Below the pieces are notes generated by a model. The model saw nothing but the letters and a program-made list of their open reading frames with translations, was not told the DNA's origin and did no database searches. Made by a program: the position numbers and the translations under genes. This document shows, piece after piece, positions 38,045 through 46,295 of a DNA stretch of 64,000 nt. Position 1 is the stretch's first letter; each line of letters starts with the position of its first letter. The stretch comes from JAENVU01 sp963756815 (lineage in GTDB: Bacteria > Actinomycetota > Acidimicrobiia > IMCC26256 > JAENVU01): contig CAVWPR010000013.1 in the NCBI GenBank assembly GCA_963756815.1, forward strand, positions 1 through 64,000, read 5' to 3'.

Positions 38045-38958
38045 CGCCGCGACGTGCGGTCGTGTTCCCGGGCCAGGGCACCCAGGCGCCCGGCATGGGC
38101 CTCGTGTGGCGGGACCGGCCCGAGTGGGAGGCGGTCGTCGGCCGGGCCGAGGCCGCGCTCGGCGAGCCGGTCGGCCGGCTCCTGGTGGACGCCGATGCCG
38201 ACGAGCTGCTGCGCACCCGCAATGCGCAGCTCGCCGTGCTGCTGTCCTCGCTGCTCGCGTGGGAGGCGGTGAGCGACCGGGTGCTGCCGGTCGCCTTCGC
38301 CGGCCACTCCCTCGGTCAGGTGACCGCGCTGATCGCGGCGGGGGTCCTGAGCTTCGACGACGGCGTCCGGTTCGCGGCAGTGCGAGCCGACCGGACCCAG
38401 GCCGCGGCCGACGCCCGCCCCGGGGTCATGGCGGCCCTCCTCGGTGCGACGCTCGAGCAGGCGGAGGCCGCGACCACGGCCGGCGTCGAGTGCTGGATCG
38501 CGAACGACAACGCGCCCGGCCAGATCGTGCTCGCCGGCACTCCGGACGGGCTCGAGGCCGGCGTGGCCGCGGCGAAGGCGGCGGGCGCGCGCACCGCGCG
38601 GCCACTCGCGGTCGGGGGCGCCTTCCACACGCCGCTCATGCAGCCGGCCGCCGAGGCGCTGTGCGACGACCTCGCGTCCGTCCCGCTCGCGTCACCGTCG
38701 GCTCCGGTGGTCTCCAACGACGACGGGGAGCCGTATTCGGACTCCGAAGGGTGGCGGACCCGCAGCGCCGCGCACGTCGCGGTCCCGGTCCGCTGGCGAG
38801 CCGTGCAGTCGACGCTGGTGGCCCTGGGCGCGGACCGGCTCCTCGAGGTCGGTCACGGGACGATGCTCGCAGCGCTCGCCAAGCGCGCGATCCCCGGGAC
38901 GCCCGTGCACGGCATCGCCGACCCCGACGCCGCCGACCACGCGATGGACGACGCGTGA
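38041..38958 (+). CDS. fabD: Malonyl-CoA:ACP transacylase
   Basis: FabD moves malonyl from CoA to acyl carrier protein for type II fatty-acid synthesis. The 305-residue protein has AVVFPGQGTQAPGMGLVWRD, the nucleophile elbow VAFAGHSLGQVTALIAAG with Ser, the conserved active-site Arg region FAAVRADRTQ, and VGGAFHTPLMQPAAEAL with the catalytic His. ATG 38041 overlaps the small membrane protein's stop (ATGA), and its TGA overlaps fabG's GTG. The gene is intact. Confidence 0.94.
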   Translation: MTPRRAVVFPGQGTQAPGMGLVWRDRPEWEAVVGRAEAALGEPVGRLLVDADADELLRTRNAQLAVLLSSLLAWEAVSDRVLPVAFAGHSLGQVTALIAAGVLSFDDGVRFAAVRADRTQAAADARPGVMAALLGATLEQAEAATTAGVECWIANDNAPGQIVLAGTPDGLEAGVAAAKAAGARTARPLAVGGAFHTPLMQPAAEALCDDLASVPLASPSAPVVSNDDGEPYSDSEGWRTRSAAHVAVPVRWRAVQSTLVALGADRLLEVGHGTMLAALAKRAIPGTPVHGIADPDAADHAMDDA

Positions 38959-39701
38959 CCGACGGGAGGGTCGCGCTCGTCACGGGCGCGTCGCGAGGGA
39001 TCGGTCGGGCCACGGCGATCGCGCTGGCCGGCGCCGGCATGCGGGTGGCGGTCGGGTACGCCGAGGACGACGCCGCCGCGCGCGCGACCGTCGACGCGAT
39101 CGCGGCGGCGGGCGGGCGGTCCGTTCCGGTGGCGATCCGCGTGGAGGACGTCGACGCGGTGGACGCGGCGTTCGGCGAGGTGGAGTCCACGTTCGGGTCG
39201 GTGGAGGTCCTGGTCAACAACGCCGGTGTCACCGCCGACGGGTTGGTCATGCGCATGAAGGACGATGCGTGGGACCGCGTGCTCGCCGTCGACCTCACGG
39301 GTGCGTTCCACACCATTCGCAGAGCGACGCCGAAGATGATGCGGGCCCGGTACGGGCGCATCGTCAACGTGTCGTCGGTCGTGGCCCACGTCGGTGGCGC
39401 GGGTCAGGCCAACTACAGCGCAGCGAAGGCGGGCCTGGTGGGCCTGAGCCGGTCCGTCGCCCGGGAGCTGGGAGGCCGCGGGATCACGTGCAACGTGGTC
39501 GCGCCGGGTCCGATCGAGACCGAGATGACCGCGGCGATGGGTCCCGACTGGCTGGCGACCGTGGGCGCGCTCGTACCGGTCGGTCGGCCCGGAACCCCGG
39601 AGGAATGCGCCGCCACCATCGCCTTCCTCGCGTCCGAAGCCGCCGCCTATGTGACCGGTGCCGTCGTTCCGGTGGACGGCGGCCTGGGAATGGGTCACTG
39701 A
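38955..39701 (+). CDS. fabG: 3-oxoacyl-ACP reductase
   Basis: FabG reduces 3-oxoacyl-ACP with NADPH. The 248-residue short-chain dehydrogenase has VALVTGASRGIGRATAIALA (cofactor loop), VEVLVNNAGVTADGLVMRMK (NNAG plus the FabG-specific D-x-L-x-x-R-M-like stretch), Ser in IVNVSSVVAHVG, the Y-S-A-A-K catalytic pair in ANYSAAKAGLVGLSRS, and the end VTGAVVPVDGGLGMGH. The GTG start overlaps fabD's stop as GTGA. Context among fabD, acpP and fabF supports the FabG assignment over a general SDR. Confidence 0.93.
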   Translation: MTDGRVALVTGASRGIGRATAIALAGAGMRVAVGYAEDDAAARATVDAIAAAGGRSVPVAIRVEDVDAVDAAFGEVESTFGSVEVLVNNAGVTADGLVMRMKDDAWDRVLAVDLTGAFHTIRRATPKMMRARYGRIVNVSSVVAHVGGAGQANYSAAKAGLVGLSRSVARELGGRGITCNVVAPGPIETEMTAAMGPDWLATVGALVPVGRPGTPEECAATIAFLASEAAAYVTGAVVPVDGGLGMGH

Positions 39702-39778
39702 GGCAACCCCCATCGAGGGGTCGGCGTCGGCTACAACTGGACGCCGCAGCTGCCCGAGGCGGCCGGAGGAGCGGACAG

Positions 39779-40030
39779 ATGGAGCGTGACGAGGCGCTGA
39801 CGGCGATCCGAGCGGTCGCGGTGGAGGTCCTGAGCGTGCAGCCGGAGTCGGTCGTCGAGACCGCACGGTTCGCCGAGGACCTGGATGCGGACTCGCTGGA
39901 CCTCGTGGAGCTGGTGATGGGACTCGAGGAGCGGTTCGACGTCTCGATCCCCGAGGAGGACCTCGAGGGCGTCGCCACCGTGGGTGACGCGGTCGACCTC
40001 GTCCTGGCGAAGGCATCGCAACGCGCATGA
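39779..40030 (+). CDS. acpP: Acyl carrier protein
   Basis: The 83-residue carrier has the phosphopantetheine site ARFAEDLDADSLDLVELVMG with Ser in D-S-L, and helix III with VATVGDAVDLVLAKA. The acidic helix II LEERFDVSIPEEDLEG is standard. GGAGGAGCGGAC precedes ATG 39779, a strong ribosome-binding site fitting high expression. A 77-nt gap separates it from fabG. Its stop overlaps fabF's ATG (ATGA). Confidence 0.95.
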   Translation: MERDEALTAIRAVAVEVLSVQPESVVETARFAEDLDADSLDLVELVMGLEERFDVSIPEEDLEGVATVGDAVDLVLAKASQRA

Positions 40031-41280
40031 GCGAGACGTTCGACCACCGGGGCCGACCACGCGTCGCGGTCACCGGGGTCGGGCTGCACACCCCCGCAGG
40101 CGTCGGGCTGGAGGCCAACTGGGCCACCATGCTCGCCGGCCGATCGGCGGCGCGCCCCATCACCGCGTTCGACGCGAGCGCGCTCGCCGTGAGGTTCGCG
40201 TGCGAGGTGCGGGACTTCGATCCCGCGCCGTACCTCGGCCCGAAGGAGAGCCGCCGCGTCGACCGGGGCACGCAGCTCGGGTTCGCGGCGGCCGTCGACG
40301 CGCTGGCCGACGCCGGTGATCCCGGTGCGGACCCGGCGCGGTGCGCGGTGGTCGCCGGGACCGGGATCGGCGGGCTCGCCACGCTGGAGCAGCAGCTCGA
40401 GGTGTACCGGACCAAGGGCCCGGACCGGGTGAGCCCGTTCTTCGTGCCGATGATGATGCCGAACTCGACCGCGGGACTGATCGGCATCCACCTCGGATGG
40501 AGCGGTCCGATGCTGTGCATCGCCACCGCGTGCGCGGCCAGCGCGAACGCCATCGGCGAGGGCACCCGCCTGATCCGCGACGAGACCGTCGACGTCGTGA
40601 TCGCCGGGGGCACCGAGGCCAGCCTGATCGCGCCATCCGTCGCCGCGTTCGCACGGATGGGTGCGCTCAGCAAGCGCAACGACGACCCGGAGCACGCCTC
40701 CCGTCCCTTCGACGCCGGCCGTGACGGCTTCGTCATGGGCGAGGGCGCCGCCTTCCTCGTGCTCGAGCGTCTCGACCGCGCCCTCGCACGCGGCGCCCGC
40801 ATCCACGGCGAGGTCGCGGGCTACGGCGTCAACTCCGACGCCTTCCACATGACCGCACCCTCGGAGGGCGGCGCCGGTGCGGCGGCGTGCATGCAGCTCG
40901 CCCTCGCCGACGCCGACATCGCCGCCGACTCCATCGGGCACGTGAATTCGCACGGTACGTCGACCGAGCTCAACGACGCCGCGGAGTCGGCGGCGATCCG
41001 CAAGGTCTTCGGCGACGCGAGCCCACCCGTCACCGCCACCAAGGGCGTGACCGGTCACCTCATCGGCGCCGCCGGTGCCATCGAGGCGATCGTCGCCTTG
41101 CAGGCCGGTCGCGAGGGCATCGTCCCGCCAGTGGCCAACCTGGAGCGGATCGGCGACGACATCGCGTCCATCGACGTGGTGGCCGGCGAGCCCCGGGTCA
41201 TCGAGCCGGCTCCGGTGCTGTCGAACTCGTTCGGCTTCGGCGGCCACAACGCCACGCTGGTCCTCGTGCCCCGTCCGTGA
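40027..41280 (+). CDS. fabF: 3-oxoacyl-ACP synthase II
   Basis: FabF condenses malonyl-ACP with a growing acyl-ACP. The 417-residue thiolase-fold enzyme shows VAVTGVGLHTPAGVGLEANW, the catalytic Cys in MLCIATACAASANAIGEG, the first His in HVNSHGTSTELNDAAESAAI, the second His in TKGVTGHLIGAAGAIEAI, and the terminal SNSFGFGGHNATLVL. The gene is intact and overlaps acpP by ATGA and fabI at the stop. KasA/KasB-like use in longer acyl synthesis is possible but not shown. Confidence 0.95.
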   Translation: MSETFDHRGRPRVAVTGVGLHTPAGVGLEANWATMLAGRSAARPITAFDASALAVRFACEVRDFDPAPYLGPKESRRVDRGTQLGFAAAVDALADAGDPGADPARCAVVAGTGIGGLATLEQQLEVYRTKGPDRVSPFFVPMMMPNSTAGLIGIHLGWSGPMLCIATACAASANAIGEGTRLIRDETVDVVIAGGTEASLIAPSVAAFARMGALSKRNDDPEHASRPFDAGRDGFVMGEGAAFLVLERLDRALARGARIHGEVAGYGVNSDAFHMTAPSEGGAGAAACMQLALADADIAADSIGHVNSHGTSTELNDAAESAAIRKVFGDASPPVTATKGVTGHLIGAAGAIEAIVALQAGREGIVPPVANLERIGDDIASIDVVAGEPRVIEPAPVLSNSFGFGGHNATLVLVPRP

Positions 41281-42038
41281 TGCTGCTCGAGGGAAAGCGC
41301 ATCCTGGTGACCGGGGTGCTGAACGACCAGTCGATCGCGTTCGGCGTGGCACGGGTCGCCCAGGAGCAGGGCGCCGAGGTGGTGCTCTCGTCGTTCGGCC
41401 GGATCCTGCGCCTCACCGAGCGCACGGCCAAGAAGCTGCCGGTGATGCCGGAGATCGTGGAGCTCGACGTCACCGACGCCGAGGACCTCGACGCGCTCGC
41501 CGGCCGTCTGCCGTTCGACCTCGACGGTGTGGTGCACGCCATCGGGTTCGCGCCGGAGTCGTGCCTCGGGGGCGGGTTCCTCGACGCGCCATGGGACGAC
41601 GTCGCGGTCGCGATGCAGGTGTCGGCCTACTCGCTCAAGGCGCTCGCGGTCGCCGCGCTCCCCCGGCTCGCCGACGGCGGCGCCATCGTCGGTCTCGACT
41701 TCGACAACCAGCACCACGCGTGGCCGGTCTACGACTGGATGGGCGTGGCGAAGGCTGCGTTCGAGTCGACCGCGCGTTACCTGGCGCGCGAGCTCGGGCC
41801 CCGCCGGATCCGGGTGAACCTCGTCGCCGCCGGGCCCCTCCGGACGCTCGCAGCCCGCTCGATTCCTGGGTTCGACGCGTTCGAAGCGGTGTGGACGGCC
41901 CGTGCCCCGCTCGGGTGGGACATCCGTGACACGGCACCGGCGGCCAAGGCAGTGGTCGCACTGCTGTCGGACTGGTTCCCGGCGACGACGGGCGAGATCG
42001 TGCACGTCGACGGCGGCTACCACGCCATCGGTGCCTGA
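41280..42038 (+). CDS. fabI: Enoyl-ACP reductase (FabI/InhA type)
   Basis: FabI completes each elongation cycle by NADH reduction of enoyl-ACP. The 252-residue protein has GKRILVTGVLNDQSIAFGVA (the divergent FabI glycine loop), LDGVVHAIGFAPESCLGGGF, the catalytic Y-x6-K in VYDWMGVAKAAFESTARYLA, and VNLVAAGPLRTLAARSIPG followed by EIVHVDGGYHAIGA. The shape is close to mycobacterial InhA. ATG 41280 overlaps the fabF stop, with GTG 41277 also possible. It ends the operon; no fabH or acetyl-CoA carboxylase gene is adjacent. Confidence 0.94.
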   Translation: MLLEGKRILVTGVLNDQSIAFGVARVAQEQGAEVVLSSFGRILRLTERTAKKLPVMPEIVELDVTDAEDLDALAGRLPFDLDGVVHAIGFAPESCLGGGFLDAPWDDVAVAMQVSAYSLKALAVAALPRLADGGAIVGLDFDNQHHAWPVYDWMGVAKAAFESTARYLARELGPRRIRVNLVAAGPLRTLAARSIPGFDAFEAVWTARAPLGWDIRDTAPAAKAVVALLSDWFPATTGEIVHVDGGYHAIGA

Positions 42039-42074
42039 CGCCCGAGCCCTCGTCCGACGTCCGGACGCGACGAG

Positions 42075-42092
42075 GCCCCGGCGAGTCGGGGC
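42075..42092 (+). terminator. Hairpin downstream of fabI
   Basis: GCCCCG-gcgagt-CGGGGC forms a perfect 6-bp GC stem 36 nt beyond the fabI stop. It lacks a U-run, so it may be a processing or pausing hairpin rather than a classical terminator. Confidence 0.35.
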
Positions 42093-42151
42093 AGGATGGA
42101 CTCGACCGGGGACCTCGTTGCTCGCCCTCTCATGCCCAACCGGAGCGACGC

Positions 42152-42290
42152 TCACACCTCGAAGCGGAAAAAATCTTCGGGAAGGTCGGTGACCAGGGCG
42201 AACCGGATGAGCACCTGTCCGTGCCCACCCGGCCCGCGTCCTCACCGTGCTCGACCCAGGCGCCCGATACTCCCAACGCGACCCCAACCC
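42152..42290 (-). pseudogene. Possible C-terminal remnant of an unknown protein
   Basis: On the minus strand one frame ends convincingly as VLIRFALVTDLPEDFFRFEV and a stop at 42152. Upstream, in a neighbouring frame, GVSGAWVEHGEDAGRVG looks protein-like. No start or full domain can be defined between here and the lipoprotein stop at 42310. This could be a broken gene or a frameshifted small protein; I do not recognise it. Confidence 0.3.
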
Positions 42291-42309
42291 GACCGTTCGT
42301 GGCCGGTGG

Positions 42310-42717
42310 TCAACACCCGTGGTCGATGACCCGGGCACCCGTCGCCGCGGCGATCGCCCGGACGCCGTGCGACCCGTCGGCAGACGTGGCGAACCAGTTC
42401 GGGCCGCGTGCGAACCAGCGCCTCCGGACGTGCGGGTCGCGGCGACACGCGACATCGCTGAACGCGCGGTCCGCCGCGCCCTTGGCGTCGAAGACCAGGA
42501 CCGCAACCGACTCGGGGCCGTACGAGCAGCGGCCGTACGAGACCGGACGCGGCGCGACGTCGGCCGGCGGCCGGGCCGCTCCGTAGTCGCAGGCCGCCTT
42601 CTTGGCCACCGCGGTCGCGTCGGGGAAGCGAGGACCGGTGGCCGCGGACACCGCGCCACTGCCGCAACCGGCGACCGCAACGCCGAGGACGACGATCGCG
42701 GGAACGCACCAGCGCAC
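42310..42717 (-). CDS. Putative lipoprotein of unknown function
   Basis: The 135-residue product has a lipoprotein signal, MRWCVPAIVVLGVAVAGCGS, with lipobox V-A-G-C. The mature part is Cys-containing (ACDYGAARPP, RCSYGPESVAVLVFD, VACRRDPHVRRRWFARGPNW) and ends ARVIDHGC, so disulfides are likely after export. It starts at GTG 42717, 10 nt after the bcp stop on the same strand, so co-transcription with bcp is likely. No family is recognised. Confidence 0.75.
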   Translation of the reverse strand: MRWCVPAIVVLGVAVAGCGSGAVSAATGPRFPDATAVAKKAACDYGAARPPADVAPRPVSYGRCSYGPESVAVLVFDAKGAADRAFSDVACRRDPHVRRRWFARGPNWFATSADGSHGVRAIAAATGARVIDHGC

Positions 42718-42727
42718 GCCCGCCGTC

Positions 42728-43185
42728 CTAGAGGACGCTCTTCGTCTTCGGCACGGTGTCCTTCGGGCTGACCTTGTAGAAGGCGCCGGCGATCTTGCCC
42801 TTCTCGTCGACGACGAACGCGGAGCGGATGATGCCCATGTACTTCTTGCCGTAGTTCATCTTCTCGCCCCACACGCCGTACTTCTCCGCGACGCGTGGTC
42901 CTCGTCGGCGAGGAGCGGGAAGCCGAGCCCGTACTTCGTGTCGAACTTCGCCTGCTTCGCCGGTGCGTCGGGACTGATGCCGAGCACCTCGGCGCCGAGC
43001 TTCGTGAGCTCCTTGCGGTGGTCACGGAGCTCGCAGCTCTGCGTCGTGCAACCGGGCGTGTCGGCCTTCGGGTAGAAGTAGACGATCACCTTCTTGCCCT
43101 TGAAGTCGGTGAGCTTCACCTTCTCGCCGTGCTGATCCACCAGCGTGAACGCCGGGGCGCGATCGCCGACCTCGAGCCGTGCCAT
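42728..43185 (-). CDS. bcp: Thioredoxin-dependent thiol peroxidase (Bcp/PrxQ)
   Basis: Bcp reduces peroxides using an active-site Cys. The protein opens MARLEVGDRAPAFTLVDQHG, then VIVYFYPKADTPGCTTQSCE with the peroxidatic Cys in T-P-G-C-T and the PrxQ-type resolving Cys five residues later, and VLGISPDAPAKQAKFDTKYG. Near 42890 the frame shifts; the other frame gives KYGVWGEKMNYGKKYMGI, then SAFVVDEKGKIAGAFYKVSP and the stop at 42728. About 153 residues is normal. It is divergent from the MFS gene by 53 nt. Confidence 0.92.
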
Positions 43186-43238
43186 GGGTGCCTCCTGGTA
43201 CATCGGGGGTGACCGGTGCGCCCGTAGCATGCCCCGTC

Positions 43239-44796
43239 GTGCACCGCTCGGAGCAACTCCATCTCGCGGTGCCGATCGAGGTCGCGCGTGACTCGGTGCG
43301 CGACGCGCTCGGTCTCGACGACACGTTGACGGGCGCGATCCCCGGAACCGCGCAGGGCAGCTTCCGTGCCGCCGTCGCTCCGGCGGCGGACGGCGGGACC
43401 GACGTCGAGCTCGTCGCCGAGAACGACACGAAGATCCCGTTCTTCGGTTGGTTCTTCGCACTCGTGTTCCGCTTCGAGATCCGCCGCGCGCTGAAGTGGG
43501 CGCGCACCGCGCTGCACGCCGCGGCCAGCGGCTCGGAGGCACCCCCGCCGCTCGGCACGCATCCGCTCTCCACGCCGGGCACCTTCGGCGAGTCGCAGTC
43601 ACAGCTGATCGCGACGGTCGCGTTCGCCGGCGCGATCACCGCGTTCGCCGCCGCGCTGTTCGGTCAGCTCAGCGATCCGGTCGCGAAGACCTTCCACGCG
43701 TCGAACGGCGAGCTCGGCGGCGCGCTCGCGATCACCCGGCTCGGCGCGCTGATCGCGCTCGTGGCCGCGGGCCTCGCCGACCGCCTGGGACGGCGCCGAA
43801 TCCTCCTGGGCGCGGTCCTCGGCGTGTGCATCGCCAGTGGGCTCAGCGCGATCGCGCCGAACTTCGTGATCTTCACAGTCGCCCAGACGCTCGTACGCGC
43901 GTGTGTGAACGCAGCGCTGATCGTCGGCGGGATCGCGGTGATCGAGGAGGCACCCGAAGGCGCCCGCGCGTTCGCGGCGTCGATGCTCGCGCTCGCCGCG
44001 GGCGCGGGGTACGCGCTGTCGGTGATCCTGCTCCCGATCGCGGACATCGGTCCGTGGGCCTGGCGGATCGCCTTCGGTGTCGCCGGGCTCATGGCCCTGC
44101 TCGTGCCGGTGCTGCGCCGCAACCTCGGGGAGACCCGCCGGTTCGAGCAGCTCGCGGAGCGTTCGACCGAGCGGGGCCGCGTGCGTGAGGTGTTCGACAA
44201 GGCGTACGGCAACCGCCTCGCCCTGCTCGCGGCGGTCGGGTTCCTCTCCAACGTCTTCAGCGCGCCGTCGGGTCAGCTCGGCAATCGCTACCTGCGCGAC
44301 GACCGACACTTCTCCAACTCGAGCATCGCGTTGTTCAAAGGGGTCACCAACGGCGTGCCCGGCATCATCGGCATCGTGCTCGCCGGTCGGCTCGCCGAGA
44401 GCCGGGGCCGCCGGCCCGTCGCGATCATCGGTCTCTTCGTCGGCACCCTCCTCACGATGCTCTTCTTCCTCGGCTCGGGTCCGGTCATCTGGATCGCCTC
44501 CACGCTTCGCGATCGTCGCCGGCGCTTCGGGCACCCTGTCGGTCGGCACCATGGACGCGGAGCTCTTCCCGACCGAGGTGCGCGGCACCGCCAACGCGCT
44601 GCTGCTCGTGTGCAGCGTCGCGGGCTCGGCCGTCGGCCTCGTCCTCGCCGGCACGCTGTCGGACGCGATCGGCGACCTCGGGGTGGCCATCGCCATCTGC
44701 GGGGTGGCGCCCCTGCTCGCCGCGCTGCTCCTCCTCCCCCGCCTCCCCGAGTCGCGCGGTCGCGCCCTCGACGACGTGAGCCCCTCCGAGGTCTGA
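43239..44796 (+). CDS. MFS transporter with extra N-terminal domain, one frameshift
   Basis: This major facilitator protein has roughly 12 helices; the sequence LADRLGRRRILLGAVLGVCI carries the loop 2-3 signature, and GRLAESRGRRPVAIIGLFVG its repeat in the second half. Before the first helix (LIATVAFAGAITAFAAALFG) lie about 110 residues, VHRSEQLHLAVPIEVARDSV...VELVAENDTKIPFFGWFFAL, which look like a short beta-rich START/SRPBCC-type segment. Domain and transporter share one frame, so the fusion is not a sequencing artefact. Near 44505 the frame changes, then TMDAELFPTEVRGTANALLL continues to 44796. The substrate is unknown. Confidence 0.82.
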
Positions 44797-44890
44797 CCCG
44801 GACCGCGCGGCGAACCCACGCGCAGATCGAGCGACAAACGGGCTCCTCTGCGAGCCAGTTCGTTCAAGAGTCGCGGGCGTCGCGGTCGAT

Positions 44891-46285
44891 ATGTCCGAAG
44901 CGGGACCGACCGTCGAGGAGCCCACCCTGCCCACCCCAGCCGCAGACGTCGCCCACCTGCTCCGTCGAGCCGGCTTCGAGGGCAGTCCCGCCGAGATCGC
45001 GTCGCTCACGCCGATGGACCTGCCGGCGATCGTCGACACGCTCCTCGACTTCTCCCCCAACCCGGTCGACACCCCGCCGCCGAGCCTCGCCGACCCGAAC
45101 GTGGGCGACTGGGAGCGGATGCAGGACCTGATCCAGTGGTGGCTCGACCGCATGGCGACGGTCCCCCACCCACTCCAGGAGAAGCTCGCCCTGTTCTGGC
45201 ACGGGCACTTCTGCACGCAGTACAGCAAGGTCGGCCGCGCCAAGGACATGTACGACCAGAACCACCTCTTCCGCACCGCGGGCGCCGGTGGCTTCGAGCG
45301 CCTCGTCCAGCAGATGTCCCTGCAGGTCGCGATGCTCATCTACCTCGACAACGACCCCAACTCGAAGGGGTCGCCGAACGAGAACTTCGCGCGTGAGCTC
45401 ATGGAGCTCTTCACGCTCGGGGTGAACCAGTACACCCAGGACGACGTCGTCGCGTCGGCCCGGGCCTGGACGGGACACAACGTCGACTACGACGTCGAAC
45501 CGCGCGTGTACCGCTTCTACCCGGAGCGCCACGACACGTCGGCGAAGACGTTCATGGGCACGACCCAGAACTGGGACGGCCCGCAGATCATCACCCGCAT
45601 CCTGACCGTCGAGCCCCAACGCTCGATCGCGGCGCGGTTCATCGCGAAGAAGCTCTGGACCTACTTCGCGTATCCCAACCCGTCCAGCACGCTGCTCGAC
45701 GATCTCGTCGCCACGTTCGTCGGGTCGACCCTCGACATCCGGACGTTGCTCCGCGCGATCTTCCTGCGCCCGGAGTTCTACTCCGCCACCGCCCGCCAGG
45801 GTCTCGTCCGCACCCCCGTGGAGTGGATCGTCACCGTGCTCCGCGCGCTCGGGATGAGCGCGGTGGACGCGAACCCGCAGTGGTGGATGGAGGAGATGGG
45901 ACAGATCCTCTTCGAGCCCCCGAACGTGGCCGGATGGAAGAACAACGCCTACTGGCTGAACAGCACCGCGATGTGGGCGCGCGCCGACTTCGCCCGCAAC
46001 GTCACGTGGCACGCGCACGCGGCCGGCTTCATGATGGAGACCATCGCCCGGACCGCGCAGAACCAGTACGTGATGACCGAGGCGCAGGCGGTCGACTTCG
46101 CGCTCGGGAAGTTCGGTCGTGATCCCGCGGTCGCCACCGGCTCGAGCTGGATCCGCAGCGTCCTCGTCAACTGGCTGAAGGGCCAGAGGGCCACGGAGGC
46201 CGCGCCCACCTACCAGTGGCGCGACTGGGCCGCGATCAACCTCACCACCATGACCATGCTCTGTCCCGACGTCCTGCTCGCGTGA
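44891..46285 (+). CDS. DUF1800 family protein
   Basis: The 464-residue protein matches DUF1800: AADVAHLLRRAGFEGSPAEI, KLALFWHGHFCTQYSKVGRA, PNENFARELMELFTLGVNQY, DVVASARAWTGHNVDYD, and FLRPEFYSATARQGLVRTPV with PPNVAGWKNNAYWLNSTAMW. Family members almost always sit beside a DUF1501 gene, as here, and are thought to act together at the cell surface; their activity is not established. No signal peptide is obvious at ATG 44891. The gene is intact. Confidence 0.9.
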   Translation: MSEAGPTVEEPTLPTPAADVAHLLRRAGFEGSPAEIASLTPMDLPAIVDTLLDFSPNPVDTPPPSLADPNVGDWERMQDLIQWWLDRMATVPHPLQEKLALFWHGHFCTQYSKVGRAKDMYDQNHLFRTAGAGGFERLVQQMSLQVAMLIYLDNDPNSKGSPNENFARELMELFTLGVNQYTQDDVVASARAWTGHNVDYDVEPRVYRFYPERHDTSAKTFMGTTQNWDGPQIITRILTVEPQRSIAARFIAKKLWTYFAYPNPSSTLLDDLVATFVGSTLDIRTLLRAIFLRPEFYSATARQGLVRTPVEWIVTVLRALGMSAVDANPQWWMEEMGQILFEPPNVAGWKNNAYWLNSTAMWARADFARNVTWHAHAAGFMMETIARTAQNQYVMTEAQAVDFALGKFGRDPAVATGSSWIRSVLVNWLKGQRATEAAPTYQWRDWAAINLTTMTMLCPDVLLA

Positions 46286-46295
46286 AGGAACGACC

